Below, in pieces: positions 24,882-34,237 of a DNA stretch of 64,000 bases (positions are counted from its first letter, which is position 1; each line of letters begins with the position of its first letter). Source of the DNA: JAWSVE01 sp050633885 (GTDB taxonomy: Bacteria; Pseudomonadota; Gammaproteobacteria; Pseudomonadales; Cellvibrionaceae). Both the position numbers and the translations under genes were made by a program. A model generated the notes under the pieces. The model made no database searches, had not been told where the DNA came from, and was given only the letters and a program-made list of their open reading frames with translations. The stretch lies in the NCBI GenBank assembly GCA_050633885.1, contig JBOEHK010000005.1, positions 434,001 through 498,000 of the forward strand, given 5' to 3'.

Positions 24882-26946
24882 TTTTACCTTCGACTACGCC
24901 CGCTAATTGCGATAATAAATCATCAAGTTTGCTTTGTGGTTCTAGGCAATGACCTCCAGCACAGACTAACCCCTGATTATTTTCTAGCAAAAATAACTCA
25001 GGTGGATGAATTTCAGATTCTTCTGGAATCCAATAACAGTGCACTCGATCACCATACTGTTTGTATATTTCATTATGCCAAAATGCCATTCCTTGATTCC
25101 CCTTCAGCAAAACTTGTGGAGGGCAATGCAAGTATTCTGAAAGACTTATCAGCAATGTATTATGGTTTTTAGGCTGGCGTAACATTGAGCTCCAACCACT
25201 TAACAGCGTTTTTTTTGCGCTTTCAAGGTAACGTGGTTCTGCACATAAATGTCCTAATCTACCCAGCACTTTAGCGGCCATACCATTACCACTCGGTAAA
25301 ACGCTATCGTAAAACGGCTTGCTTCTGTAAATAAGTTTTTCATGATCATGATGAGTAAAATAAAAACCACCGTGATCTTTATCTTCATAGTTATCAATTA
25401 ATGATTCGCCGAGCAAGCATAAGAAACGATAATCTTCATCACGCCACTGACAACGCAGTAACTTAATTAATGCATCCATTAAAAACACATAATCATTTAG
25501 AAACGCACCAATTTTTGGTTCTCCATCCTGCCATGTTGCATATAGCCGCTTGTTAATCCATAAGTTTTCTCGAATAAAATCTGCTGTTTTTTGTGCAGCA
25601 GTTAAATATTCACGGTAACCAAATTCTCGCGCAGCTATCGCTAGACTTCCTAGCATGAGTGCATTCCAACTAGTAATTATTTTCGAATCTCTAATGGGTT
25701 TTTTTCTATCAAGTCGCTGAATTCTTAATTTTTCTAAAATTTTATTATAATGCGTTAGCAAAGATTCCAAATCGATCTCAAGCTCTGCTGCGATCACACC
25801 CCACTCTCTGTCTCGATGTAAATGCCATTGACCGTCAAAATTAGCATATTTATCTAGATCAAAGACAGCATGAACGACACCTTGCTCTACAGGTGTTAGA
25901 TCTTTTGTAATTTGTTGAATATCCCAAAGATAGTAGGCGCCCTCTGCCCCATCGGCTTCTGCATCAAGCGAGCTATAAAATACGCCTTGGCGGGATCGCA
26001 TATCATCTAAAGCCCATCGCGCTATATTTTTTGCAGCTTCAGAAAATTCTTCAATTTCCGGGAACACTTTGCTTGCCCGCGAATACAATCCCAACAACAA
26101 TGCATTGTCGTAAAGCATCTTTTCAAAGTGAGGAATCATCCATTTTGCGTCAGTTGAATACCGAAAAAATCCGCCGCCTATTTGATCTTGTATTCCTGAC
26201 CGAGACATGATCAGCAGAGATTTTTTTAAATGCTCAGATGAAACGTCTTTCCACTCATTGGGATAATACTGGGTAACTAACAAACGCTCTAAACGTGTCG
26301 GCATTGGAAATTTTGGCGCGGGACCAAAACCACCATTCACTAAATCTGCTTCTTTAAATATATCGACAATTGATTTTTCAATTGGAATGTTATTCAGTTC
26401 TGCATCAGGGTCAGAGGTTTTTTCATTCCGAATTAACGTTTTATAACTTAATTTTATTTTATCAATCGTTTCTAAAAAATCTGGCCCGCGTGTTTGATAA
26501 TAATCACTGACTTTTTCAAGCAACTCAGAAAAACCCAAACGACCATTATGACTTTCTTTTGAAAAATAGGTGCCAGCCAAGAAAGGAATATTGGTACGAG
26601 GGCATAAGAATATTGTTAAAGGCCAAGCGCCTGCCTGCCCCGTTAGTAACTGATGCGCTGTTTGATAGATATCATCGAGGTCCGGCCGCTCTTCTCGATC
26701 AACTTTAATATTAACGAACCTATCGTTCATCAATTCAGCAATAGCTGAATCACCAAATGATTCTCGTGACATGGCATGGCACCAATGACACGCAGAATAG
26801 CCTATCGACAATAGAATGGGTTTGTCTTGTTTTTTTGCCAACGCAAGAACGGGATCACTCCATTGCTGCCAAGCGACGGGGTTATCTTTATGTTGTAACA
26901 AGTACAAGCTTGTCGCTTCGTGAAGAGTGTTACTAATTTCTGGCAT
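24859..26946 (-). CDS. DUF255/YyaL-type thioredoxin-domain protein (spermatogenesis-associated protein 20 family)
   Basis: 695 residues. An N-terminal thioredoxin-like domain (DUF255) has the CHWCH motif (SIGYSACHWCHAMSRESF, about residues 45-60) and DREERPDLDDIYQ. A long alpha/alpha-barrel-like region related to N-acylglucosamine 2-epimerase folds follows (about 280-620). The biochemical role of the family is not established. No signal peptide. The 3' end overlaps the phosphodiesterase gene by 23 bp. A 700-bp gene-free stretch lies upstream. Confidence 0.88.
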   Translation of the reverse strand: MPEISNTLHEATSLYLLQHKDNPVAWQQWSDPVLALAKKQDKPILLSIGYSACHWCHAMSRESFGDSAIAELMNDRFVNIKVDREERPDLDDIYQTAHQLLTGQAGAWPLTIFLCPRTNIPFLAGTYFSKESHNGRLGFSELLEKVSDYYQTRGPDFLETIDKIKLSYKTLIRNEKTSDPDAELNNIPIEKSIVDIFKEADLVNGGFGPAPKFPMPTRLERLLVTQYYPNEWKDVSSEHLKKSLLIMSRSGIQDQIGGGFFRYSTDAKWMIPHFEKMLYDNALLLGLYSRASKVFPEIEEFSEAAKNIARWALDDMRSRQGVFYSSLDAEADGAEGAYYLWDIQQITKDLTPVEQGVVHAVFDLDKYANFDGQWHLHRDREWGVIAAELEIDLESLLTHYNKILEKLRIQRLDRKKPIRDSKIITSWNALMLGSLAIAAREFGYREYLTAAQKTADFIRENLWINKRLYATWQDGEPKIGAFLNDYVFLMDALIKLLRCQWRDEDYRFLCLLGESLIDNYEDKDHGGFYFTHHDHEKLIYRSKPFYDSVLPSGNGMAAKVLGRLGHLCAEPRYLESAKKTLLSGWSSMLRQPKNHNTLLISLSEYLHCPPQVLLKGNQGMAFWHNEIYKQYGDRVHCYWIPEESEIHPPELFLLENNQGLVCAGGHCLEPQSKLDDLLSQLAGVVEGKIIPEEID

Positions 26947-27644
26947 CCGCTAAGGTGCTCCAACGTCAACATGGTTTTCCTGAAAGCGGAAGCCTTCTTA
27001 CTGGAATCGTTTCTTACACTTGTAATCCACCACCAAATATAAACTAAAGATGATGTACTGAAACCATAAATTAAAAAATAAACATATCGGTATTTAAAAG
27101 TGCCGACAATGTAACAAAAAAAGATCTAAAAAATACTCATGGATACATTTTTTATAGACTACTCTAAAAAAACTATTGATAAGGCAATTATTGCTTGCTC
27201 TTCTTTAGTTGCTACCACCCACTAACCTTAGGCTTGCAAACATTTTCAGCCTGTTTTATTTATCTTAGTGATGTTTTCATGCAAAACATTGGGGTTTTAA
27301 TATTCCTACACATAAGTGGGGGCAATGTTTCAACATAAATAATACTTTACATTAAATTGCGCGTAACACTACCCAATGTCGTCTAAAACTACCAGCATGG
27401 ATGCCGAGCCTAGACCAAAACGTTTTCGTTTTCCGACAAATTGCTCTGAGAACCTATTTAACGGTAAATACTTTTTTTAAAGCATAAACAGAATATCAGT
27501 TTTAACAAAGAACCGATGAGGCATATTCATTGGTAAATAACAAATATAAGAAATGTAGAAATTAGCAAGGGATATAGACGATAGAATCGATTGATGATCG
27601 GGAGATCGAGTAGTTGGTTCTCAATTTCAGGTTAAGTCACGTCT
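26947..27644. other. 698-bp gap with no supported gene
   Basis: Lies upstream of the DUF255 gene and downstream of lipA, both on the minus strand. Only very short frames occur, the longest plausible one being 28 codons (27139-27225) without a ribosome site. An imperfect stem (AAACATTG near 27284 with CAATGTTT near 27324) and A/T runs are present, but nothing that reads as an RNA gene or mobile element. It may hold the DUF255 promoter and decayed sequence. Confidence 0.4.
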
Positions 27645-28631
27645 TTACGGCAAGAGAGCCTCTCCAGAAGCTTGTTTATCTGCATGATAAGAGGAGCGAA
27701 CAAGTGGTCCACACGCGGCATGAGTAAAACCAATTTGTTTCGCATAAGTTTCATATTCTAAAAATTCATCAGGGTGAACGTAGCGACTCACAGGTAAATG
27801 ATCACGAGATGGCTGCAAATACTGGCCTATCGTAAGCATATCAATATTGTGTTCTCGCATATCGTCCATGACCGAAAAAATTTCCTTTTTTTCTTCCCCT
27901 AAACCAACCATCAATCCTGATTTTGTGAGTACATCTGGGCGAAGCACTTTAAACTCTTTTAAAAGTTTTAACGACCAGTGATAATTTGCTCCAGGTCTAG
28001 CCTGCCGATATAAGCGAGGGACGGTTTCTAAATTATGATTAAAAACATCAGGTGCATCAGCAGCAATCAGTTTAAGTGCTACATCCATACGACCCCGAAA
28101 ATCTGGCGTTAGGATTTCAACAGTTAACGACGGAGATAATCGTTTCGCTTCTCGGATGCATGTCGCAAAATGTTCAGCGCCACCATCTCGCAAATCATCA
28201 CGATCAACTGAAGTGATAACTACATATTTTAATTGCATCTCAGCAATGGCTTCTGCCAAATGAATAGGTTCTTGTGTGTCGAGAGGGTTAGGTTTCCCAT
28301 GGCCAACATCACAAAAAGGGCAACGGCGTGTGCAGATATCGCCCATCACCATAAAAGTGGCAGTGCCTCCAGAAAAGCACTCACCTAAATTGGGGCAACT
28401 TGCTTCTTCACATACGCTTGATAAATTATTTTTCCTAAGAATTTTTTTAATCGCTTCAACTTTAGGAGAAGTCGGTATTTTAACTCGAATCCAATCAGGC
28501 TTACGCAGCAAAGAATCACTCGCAATGACTTTAACGGGTATGCGCTCTACTTTATCGGCATCGCGTAGTTTTTCGCCCTGCACTCGACGCTTTGTTCTTT
28601 GAACTGGAATTGAATCTGAAGGATTAGTCAC
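27645..28631 (-). CDS. lipA: Lipoyl synthase
   Basis: Radical-SAM enzyme that inserts two sulfurs into octanoyl groups on lipoyl domains. 328 residues. The auxiliary cluster ligands are C74, C79 and C85 (CX4CX5C) and the radical-SAM cluster ligands are C100, C104 and C107 (CX3CX2C). The start is a GTG preceded by GAG at a suitable distance; no ATG is available near it. Last gene of the minus-strand block, 60 bp after lipB, which supplies its octanoylated substrate. Confidence 0.97.
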   Translation of the reverse strand: MTNPSDSIPVQRTKRRVQGEKLRDADKVERIPVKVIASDSLLRKPDWIRVKIPTSPKVEAIKKILRKNNLSSVCEEASCPNLGECFSGGTATFMVMGDICTRRCPFCDVGHGKPNPLDTQEPIHLAEAIAEMQLKYVVITSVDRDDLRDGGAEHFATCIREAKRLSPSLTVEILTPDFRGRMDVALKLIAADAPDVFNHNLETVPRLYRQARPGANYHWSLKLLKEFKVLRPDVLTKSGLMVGLGEEKKEIFSVMDDMREHNIDMLTIGQYLQPSRDHLPVSRYVHPDEFLEYETYAKQIGFTHAACGPLVRSSYHADKQASGEALLP

Positions 28632-28691
28632 ACTTTATCTCAGTTAAAATAAAAATTTAATGATTAAGAACCAACGAAGTAAGAAACCAAA

Positions 28692-29420
28692 TTAAACTTG
28701 TTGATAATTTAAAACGCTACAAAAGTTTTTTGTCAAATGATCTGCTATAAAGTCTACATTCGCTTTTTGGTTAGTCAAATTAGACATTTGAGTCACGGCT
28801 AAACCGGCATAACCACAAGGGTTAATTCTCGCAAACGGCTCCAAGTCCATATTCACATTTAAGCTCATACCATGAAAACTACGCCCTTTTCGAACACGCA
28901 AACCTAAGGCTGCTATTTTTGCATCATTGACATACACACCAGGTGCGCCCTCTTTACGCTCAGCGCTAATATTAAAATCCTTAAGAGTAAGAATTAAACT
29001 TTCTTCAATAAGCTCAACCAATTCCCTCACACCAATTCTTTTTCGATGTAAATCCAGTAATGGATAAGCAATCAGCTGGCCTGGCCCATGATAAGTAACT
29101 TGACCACCACGATCAGAATTAACAATAGGAATTTCACCCGCGTTTAAAACGTGTTCACTCTTCCCCGCTTTTCCAAGTGTAAATACGGGATGATGTTCTA
29201 CTAGCCAAAGTTCATCGACCGTATCCGCCTCTCTCGCATCGGTGAATGCCGACATTAGATCCCAGATAGATTGATAATCCTGAAGCCCTAATTGTTTAAT
29301 CAGCAGTTTTTCTTTTGGCAATTGAATTGTTGTCAAACCATTTTTAGTTGAAGACCGTTTCTTTTGACTATCTAAATCTCGTCTCGCTAAAGAAGCATCA
29401 TCAACTTTTGAAGCTGTCAT
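28692..29420 (-). CDS. lipB: Octanoyl-[acyl carrier protein]:protein octanoyltransferase
   Basis: Transfers octanoyl from ACP to the lysine of lipoyl domains. 242 residues. Conserved motifs are RGGQVTYHGPGQ, the catalytic pair K168 (DAKIAALGLRV) and C202 (NPCGYAGL). It carries about 35 extra N-terminal, lysine- and serine-rich residues compared with E. coli LipB. The ATG overlaps the stop of ybeD as TAATG, which supports this start despite the extension. Confidence 0.96.
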   Translation of the reverse strand: MTASKVDDASLARRDLDSQKKRSSTKNGLTTIQLPKEKLLIKQLGLQDYQSIWDLMSAFTDAREADTVDELWLVEHHPVFTLGKAGKSEHVLNAGEIPIVNSDRGGQVTYHGPGQLIAYPLLDLHRKRIGVRELVELIEESLILTLKDFNISAERKEGAPGVYVNDAKIAALGLRVRKGRSFHGMSLNVNMDLEPFARINPCGYAGLAVTQMSNLTNQKANVDFIADHLTKNFCSVLNYQQV

Positions 29421-29692
29421 TACAAAACCATCTTGACGAGATCAATCGTTTTTAAATCTTCAAAAATTGCCTTTAACTGCGGTTCACCCGTGGCCGTGAT
29501 AAAAACGGTGATCGCTTTATAACGATTGTTTTTACTATCTCTGACCGTTATTTTTGCCTGATCAAACCCAGGGGAATGTTTTTCAATAACGGTGACAACA
29601 GTTTCATGAAATTCTTCATGGGCATCGCCCATGATTTTGATGGGATAACCCTCGCAAGGAAATTCAATTTTAGGGGGTGGCTGATCGTTCAT
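29420..29692 (-). CDS. ybeD: YbeD family (DUF493) regulatory protein
   Basis: A 90-residue alpha/beta protein (FPCEGYPIKIMGDAHEEFHE...). The family has an ACT-like fold and is always found between dacA and lipB in gammaproteobacteria, although its function is unknown. The stop codon overlaps the lipB start, implying coupled translation. 20 bp separate it from dacA. Confidence 0.93.
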   Translation of the reverse strand: MNDQPPPKIEFPCEGYPIKIMGDAHEEFHETVVTVIEKHSPGFDQAKITVRDSKNNRYKAITVFITATGEPQLKAIFEDLKTIDLVKMVL

Positions 29693-29711
29693 AATGTTAA
29701 CTTTTGTTTCG

Positions 29712-30902
29712 CTATACTTTACCTAAGAGGCCAAGTACAAATAATTTAAGGCTATCAATTAATCTTGCAAAAAAACCGGCTTGTTCAATCGCTTGTTTTG
29801 CTATAAGAGGAACATCCATAATCTTTTCACCATCAAGATCGACGGTGACTCGTCCCAATTCTTGACCGGCTTTAATCGGTGCCTCAATAATTGAGCCTAA
29901 GTGCATTTGAGCATTTAGTTTCTCTTCTGCACCTCTGGGTATAGTCACCAAAATATCTTCTGCTACACCTAGCGATAAATTGCCTGACTTTCCCTTCCAC
30001 ACTTTTACATCACTTAACGTATCAGCTACAGAGTATAGTTCATGTGTTTGATAATAACGGAAACCATAGGTAAGTAATTTTTGAGATTCAGCCGCACGGG
30101 CTTCTTCTGATCTGGCTCCCATAACCACAGAAATCAATCGCATACCGTCTTTTTTGGCTGAACTCACTAAGCAATAACCCGCTTCTTCTGTGTGGCCTGT
30201 TTTAAGGCCATCAACATTTGGATCTCGAAAGAGCAACTTATTACGATTCGCTTGATTGATGCCGTTGTATTCAAAATATTTTTCTGAATAAATAGCATAA
30301 TGTTCGGGATAATCATTAATAAGCGCTCTTGCCAGCAAGGATAAATCTCTCGCCGTTGTTAAATGGCCTTCAGCTGGCCAGCCTGTCGCATTTTTAAAAT
30401 GAGTACTCGTCATTCCCAATAACATGGCTTGCTGGTTCATAATATCAACAAAGCCTTCTTCGCTACCGGCAACATGCTCAGCCAAAGCGACACTGGCATC
30501 ATTACCTGACTGAATAATGACTCCCCGTAACAAATCTTTCAGTGGAACTCTTGTGCCTTCTCGCACAAACATTTTTGACCCACCCATTTTCCAGGCTTTA
30601 ACACTAATATTGACTGGAGAGGCTTCTTGTATATTTCCCCGAGCAATTTCGCCCGAAACAATATAACTTGTCATCATTTTCGTTAAGCTTGCTGGCGGTA
30701 AAGGCTGATCCGCATTTTTTTCAACCAACACTTTTCCAGTGTTCGCATCAATTAGCAGATATCCAGAAGCTGCCAATTGCGGGGGAGAAGGAATGATAAT
30801 TGGCGCTGCACTAACGGAAAATGAACTAGCAAACGCAACCAGAACAATGAGCCCAATGAGATTTGACGTCAACTTAGTACGATTTATAAAGACAAAAGAC
30901 AA
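29712..30902 (-). CDS. dacA: D-alanyl-D-alanine carboxypeptidase, PBP5 type
   Basis: Trims the terminal D-alanine of peptidoglycan pentapeptides in the periplasm. 396 residues with a signal peptide (to about 33), SLTK with S72 and K75, SGN (132-134) and KTG (234-236). A beta-rich C-terminal domain and an amphipathic tail (ARLIDSLKLFVLGLLGKV) anchor it to the membrane. The start appears to be a TTG: GGGAG lies six bases before it, and no ATG is available before the signal peptide. Part of the rlpA-dacA-ybeD-lipB-lipA run. Confidence 0.95.
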   Translation of the reverse strand: MSFVFINRTKLTSNLIGLIVLVAFASSFSVSAAPIIIPSPPQLAASGYLLIDANTGKVLVEKNADQPLPPASLTKMMTSYIVSGEIARGNIQEASPVNISVKAWKMGGSKMFVREGTRVPLKDLLRGVIIQSGNDASVALAEHVAGSEEGFVDIMNQQAMLLGMTSTHFKNATGWPAEGHLTTARDLSLLARALINDYPEHYAIYSEKYFEYNGINQANRNKLLFRDPNVDGLKTGHTEEAGYCLVSSAKKDGMRLISVVMGARSEEARAAESQKLLTYGFRYYQTHELYSVADTLSDVKVWKGKSGNLSLGVAEDILVTIPRGAEEKLNAQMHLGSIIEAPIKAGQELGRVTVDLDGEKIMDVPLIAKQAIEQAGFFARLIDSLKLFVLGLLGKV

Positions 30903-30963
30903 AACAAACTCCCGATAACTTTAATGATTTTGTATGTTTACACGTGACAATACGTATTAAAAA

Positions 30964-31911
30964 TTATTCTCTCACAATATGAGGTGAGCCTAATTTTTTT
31001 TGTTTGATGAGCTCTTGCAAATTCACCATATCCCAGTTGTCTTTGAATGGACCAATACGGACTCTAAATAACTGCTGAGCCGAATTGACTGCATCAGTAA
31101 TAAAAACTGGATAACCCGTTAGCGCTGCTATTTTTTCAACTAAATTTTTTGCTGAATTTTCACTGCCAAATGCGCCAGCCTGTAAATAGGTATTATCCGG
31201 TAAGTTATACCCTCCTGCTTGTTCTGGTGCTGGCGCTGCTTTTTCCGTATTTGTTACAGCGTGTTGCGTAGAAGACTGTGCAGGCTTAATAGACATTTGC
31301 TCACCAATAGCGACGCCTGACTGCCTCTCAGATTCACCTACTCGAGAACGATTGCTGTTAAACATCAGAGGATCTAACGCTTCCACGACAACCGGAGCCG
31401 TCCCCTTACTTTGAAAACCTAATTTTTTTGCTGCAGCATACGTTAAATCTATAATTCGGCCACCATGAAACGGGCCACGGTCATTAACCCTAACAATCAC
31501 TTCTTTTCCGTTGTCTAAATTTTTAACTCGAACGAATGTCGGTATAGGAAGCGTTTTATGCGCGGCAGTCATTCCGTACATATCATAGACTTCCCCATTA
31601 GAAGTTTTTCGACCATGAAACTTTGTGCCATACCAAGACGCTCTTCCTTTTTGAACAAAACCATCCGAGCTAGACATCACTCGATAGGTTTTTCCTAGCA
31701 CAGTGTAAGGTGATTTATTTCCTGCGGCTGTTCTAGGCTCTAATCGGGGAACAGCATCGGGGATATGATCAACGCTGTAGGATTCTGAAGGAGCTCCATC
31801 TTTCTCAGACGTAGGAATTATGTTTGTTTTTTTTGTGTGTGTAGTACAGGCACTCAAGCATGCCAATACCAACATGAAAAAAAATGAGTTTCTAGCAGAA
31901 AAACTAAGCAT
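30964..31911 (-). CDS. rlpA: RlpA, septal/rare lipoprotein A with SPOR domain
   Basis: An outer-membrane lipoprotein that cleaves glycan strands lacking stem peptides at division sites. From the ATG at 31911 the product has a signal peptide with lipobox LSAC (C22). The double-psi beta-barrel domain (GRASWYGTKFHGRKTSNGE, RVNDRGPFHGGRIIDL) follows, and a C-terminal SPOR domain that binds denuded glycan. The open frame reaches back to a GTG at 31980, overlapping mltB, but that would bury the signal peptide behind 23 basic residues. Confidence 0.93.
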   Translation of the reverse strand: MLSFSARNSFFFMLVLACLSACTTHTKKTNIIPTSEKDGAPSESYSVDHIPDAVPRLEPRTAAGNKSPYTVLGKTYRVMSSSDGFVQKGRASWYGTKFHGRKTSNGEVYDMYGMTAAHKTLPIPTFVRVKNLDNGKEVIVRVNDRGPFHGGRIIDLTYAAAKKLGFQSKGTAPVVVEALDPLMFNSNRSRVGESERQSGVAIGEQMSIKPAQSSTQHAVTNTEKAAPAPEQAGGYNLPDNTYLQAGAFGSENSAKNLVEKIAALTGYPVFITDAVNSAQQLFRVRIGPFKDNWDMVNLQELIKQKKLGSPHIVRE

Positions 31912-31939
31912 TGTATTTTTTAATACTCTACGACTAATT

Positions 31940-32947
31940 TTATTGTTTAGTTTGCTGATAGCTAGCTTTAATCTCTTCACTTAACTCATGAACTGCCATG
32001 GCATAAAGCAAACTATGATTGTAACGAGTTATCACATAAAAATTTTTCAGGCCAACCCAATATTCATCACCAGAATCAGCCTTTAATTTGAACGCCATTG
32101 CATTTAATTCGCCATCCAATCGCTCCACAGGCAAAATACCAGCAGCCTCTATCTTTTTAATGCTACTGTTCAGTTTTGTTTTTTTGGTTAAAATGCTTTT
32201 ATCAAACCCCTTCGTTGCTTTTGCTTGAAAGACAACTGGCTTTCCATTTTCCCATCCATGCCGTTTGAAATAATTTGCAACGCTACCGATAGCATCCACT
32301 GGATTCTTCCAGATGTCATTAAATTCGTCACCATCAAAATCTACTGAATAGGCTCGATAACTTGAAGGCATAAACTGACCGTAACCCATTGCCCCAGCAT
32401 AAGACCCCGTTAGTGTCAGTGGGTCTTGCTTTTGTTCGCGACTTAATAATAAAAAATTTTCCAACTCTTTTTTAAAAAATTTTGCTCGCGGTGGATAATC
32501 AAAACCTAGCGTTGATAACGCATCAATCACTCGATAGTTACCCGTATTATTTCCATATCGAGTCTCAACACCAATAATAGCAACTACGACTTCTGGAGGT
32601 ACGCCAAATGTTTTTTCTGCACGCTCTAGCGTATCTTTGTTCTCGTTCCAGAAGGCAATACCTTTTTCAATGCGGTCAGGCTTAATAAAAATATTTCTGT
32701 ATTGTGCCCAAGTCAACGTTTTTTCAGCTGGCCGAGAAATAGCATCAATAATCTTTTGCTTTTTTTCTACCTGACTAAATAATGTTAAAAGCTCATTTTT
32801 TTCAAAACTATGTTTTTTTTCCATTTCACTGATAAAGCCAGATAGCTCAGGATGCTCTCGATAATCAGCGAAAACAGTATTTGAGAAACACGCAAAAACT
32901 GACATCACCGCTACTGTAAACAACATCCTTATTACACTTCTCGACAT
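31940..32947 (-). CDS. mltB: Lytic murein transglycosylase B
   Basis: Cleaves the MurNAc-GlcNAc bond, producing anhydro-muropeptides. About 335 residues from the ATG at 32947, which gives a clean signal peptide (FTVAVMSVFACFSNTVFA). An ATG at 32986 would add 13 residues. The catalytic glutamate is in IIGVETRYGNN, with GAMGYGQFMPSSYRAYSVDF marking the SLT_2 family. No lipobox is evident, so it may be soluble in the periplasm, like P. aeruginosa SltB1, which sits at the same locus. Confidence 0.94.
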   Translation of the reverse strand: MSRSVIRMLFTVAVMSVFACFSNTVFADYREHPELSGFISEMEKKHSFEKNELLTLFSQVEKKQKIIDAISRPAEKTLTWAQYRNIFIKPDRIEKGIAFWNENKDTLERAEKTFGVPPEVVVAIIGVETRYGNNTGNYRVIDALSTLGFDYPPRAKFFKKELENFLLLSREQKQDPLTLTGSYAGAMGYGQFMPSSYRAYSVDFDGDEFNDIWKNPVDAIGSVANYFKRHGWENGKPVVFQAKATKGFDKSILTKKTKLNSSIKKIEAAGILPVERLDGELNAMAFKLKADSGDEYWVGLKNFYVITRYNHSLLYAMAVHELSEEIKASYQQTKQ

Positions 32948-33100
32948 ATTTTCACCACTTTTTCCAACAAAAAAACCAAGATTCATTTTACCCAGCTATA
33001 CCCTATCAACATTTAATGCTCTCCACACGAATGGACTGCCTACATAGATTCATCAAAATCCTTTCAGTTCCTCAATCACAACAATTTCTCAAAAATGTTA

Positions 33101-34237
33101 CTAATGTCGCTTCTCAGTGCTAATAGCCATCAACAAACCAAATCCCATCATTAACGTCAGCATGGAGGTGCCACCGTAGCTAACCAAAGGTAAGGGCACA
33201 CCAACAACCGGCAATAACCCTGCAACCATTCCCATATTAACAAAGATATAAACAAAAAAAGTTAACGTAATGCCACCAGCAAGCAATCGGCCAAACGTAT
33301 TTGGCGCATTCACCGCAATCACAAACCCTCGTACAACAATCAGGAGATAGATTGCGATCAAGCTCAGCACACCGTATAAACCAAACTCTTCAGCCAAAAC
33401 GGCAATAATAAAATCAGTATGGCTTTCTGGTAAAAAATCAAGGTGAGACTGCGTGCCTTGCATCCAACCTTTTCCGTCTAAACCACCAGAACCAATTGCA
33501 GTTTTTGATTGAATGATATTCCAACCGGCGCCGAGCTTATCATCTTCGGGGTTTAATAATGTGAGAATTCTCCGCTTTTGATAATCACGCAAAACAAATT
33601 GCCACATCGGCCACGCACTCGCCAACATCAGCCCTACTGCACCAATAATGTATCGCCAACGAATACCCGCCAAAAACAAAACCACTAATCCCGACACAGC
33701 AATAAGTAACGATGTCCCCAAATCTGGTTGCTGAAGAATTAATACGGTAGGAAGAAAAATAAAAACTAAACTTAGGCAGATGGGTTTTATCTGCAGCGGT
33801 AAATGTCGTTGCGACAAAAAAGCGGCAACAAATATTGGTAGAACAACCTTCATAATCTCTGAAGGCTGAAAGCGAAAACCCATGAAGCTTAACCAACGCT
33901 GTGCGCCTTTTGCCCCCACACCAAAAAACATGACCAAGATTAAAAGAATGACGCCGATACACCACAGCCAAGGCGCCCACCGTACAAGAGCATGAAGCCT
34001 CACTTGTGCGACAGTAAACATAATGGCAAATGCGACACATAAAAATAATATTTGCCGGCGAAGATAACGCTCACTCTCTCCGCTAGCACTATACAAAATC
34101 ACCAAGCCATAAGACGTTAAAACCAATAAAAAAATCAGTAGAGGAAGATCAATTCTAAAACGGGTCCACACGCGTGTTCGCTTGCGCAAATCTCGACTGG
34201 CCTCAGGCATTCGCCGAATAAAATCTTGCTCAGTCAT
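33101..34237 (-). CDS. rodA: RodA, SEDS peptidoglycan glycosyltransferase of the elongasome
   Basis: Polymerises lipid II during cell elongation, working with PBP2. 378 residues with about ten membrane helices. Conserved SEDS elements include FQPSEIMKVVLPIFVAAF, the catalytic-loop region GSGGLDGKGWMQGTQSHLDF and LPESHTDFIIAVLAEEFG, and VNMGMVAGLLPVVGVPLPLVSYGG. Its start overlaps the mrdA end by eight bases, so the two are translationally coupled. Confidence 0.97.
   Translation of the reverse strand: MTEQDFIRRMPEASRDLRKRTRVWTRFRIDLPLLIFLLVLTSYGLVILYSASGESERYLRRQILFLCVAFAIMFTVAQVRLHALVRWAPWLWCIGVILLILVMFFGVGAKGAQRWLSFMGFRFQPSEIMKVVLPIFVAAFLSQRHLPLQIKPICLSLVFIFLPTVLILQQPDLGTSLLIAVSGLVVLFLAGIRWRYIIGAVGLMLASAWPMWQFVLRDYQKRRILTLLNPEDDKLGAGWNIIQSKTAIGSGGLDGKGWMQGTQSHLDFLPESHTDFIIAVLAEEFGLYGVLSLIAIYLLIVVRGFVIAVNAPNTFGRLLAGGITLTFFVYIFVNMGMVAGLLPVVGVPLPLVSYGGTSMLTLMMGFGLLMAISTEKRH

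Noticed and set aside
27139..27225. 28-codon frame in the 27-kb gap
   Set aside because: No ribosome binding site, no hydrophobic or other protein-like pattern.
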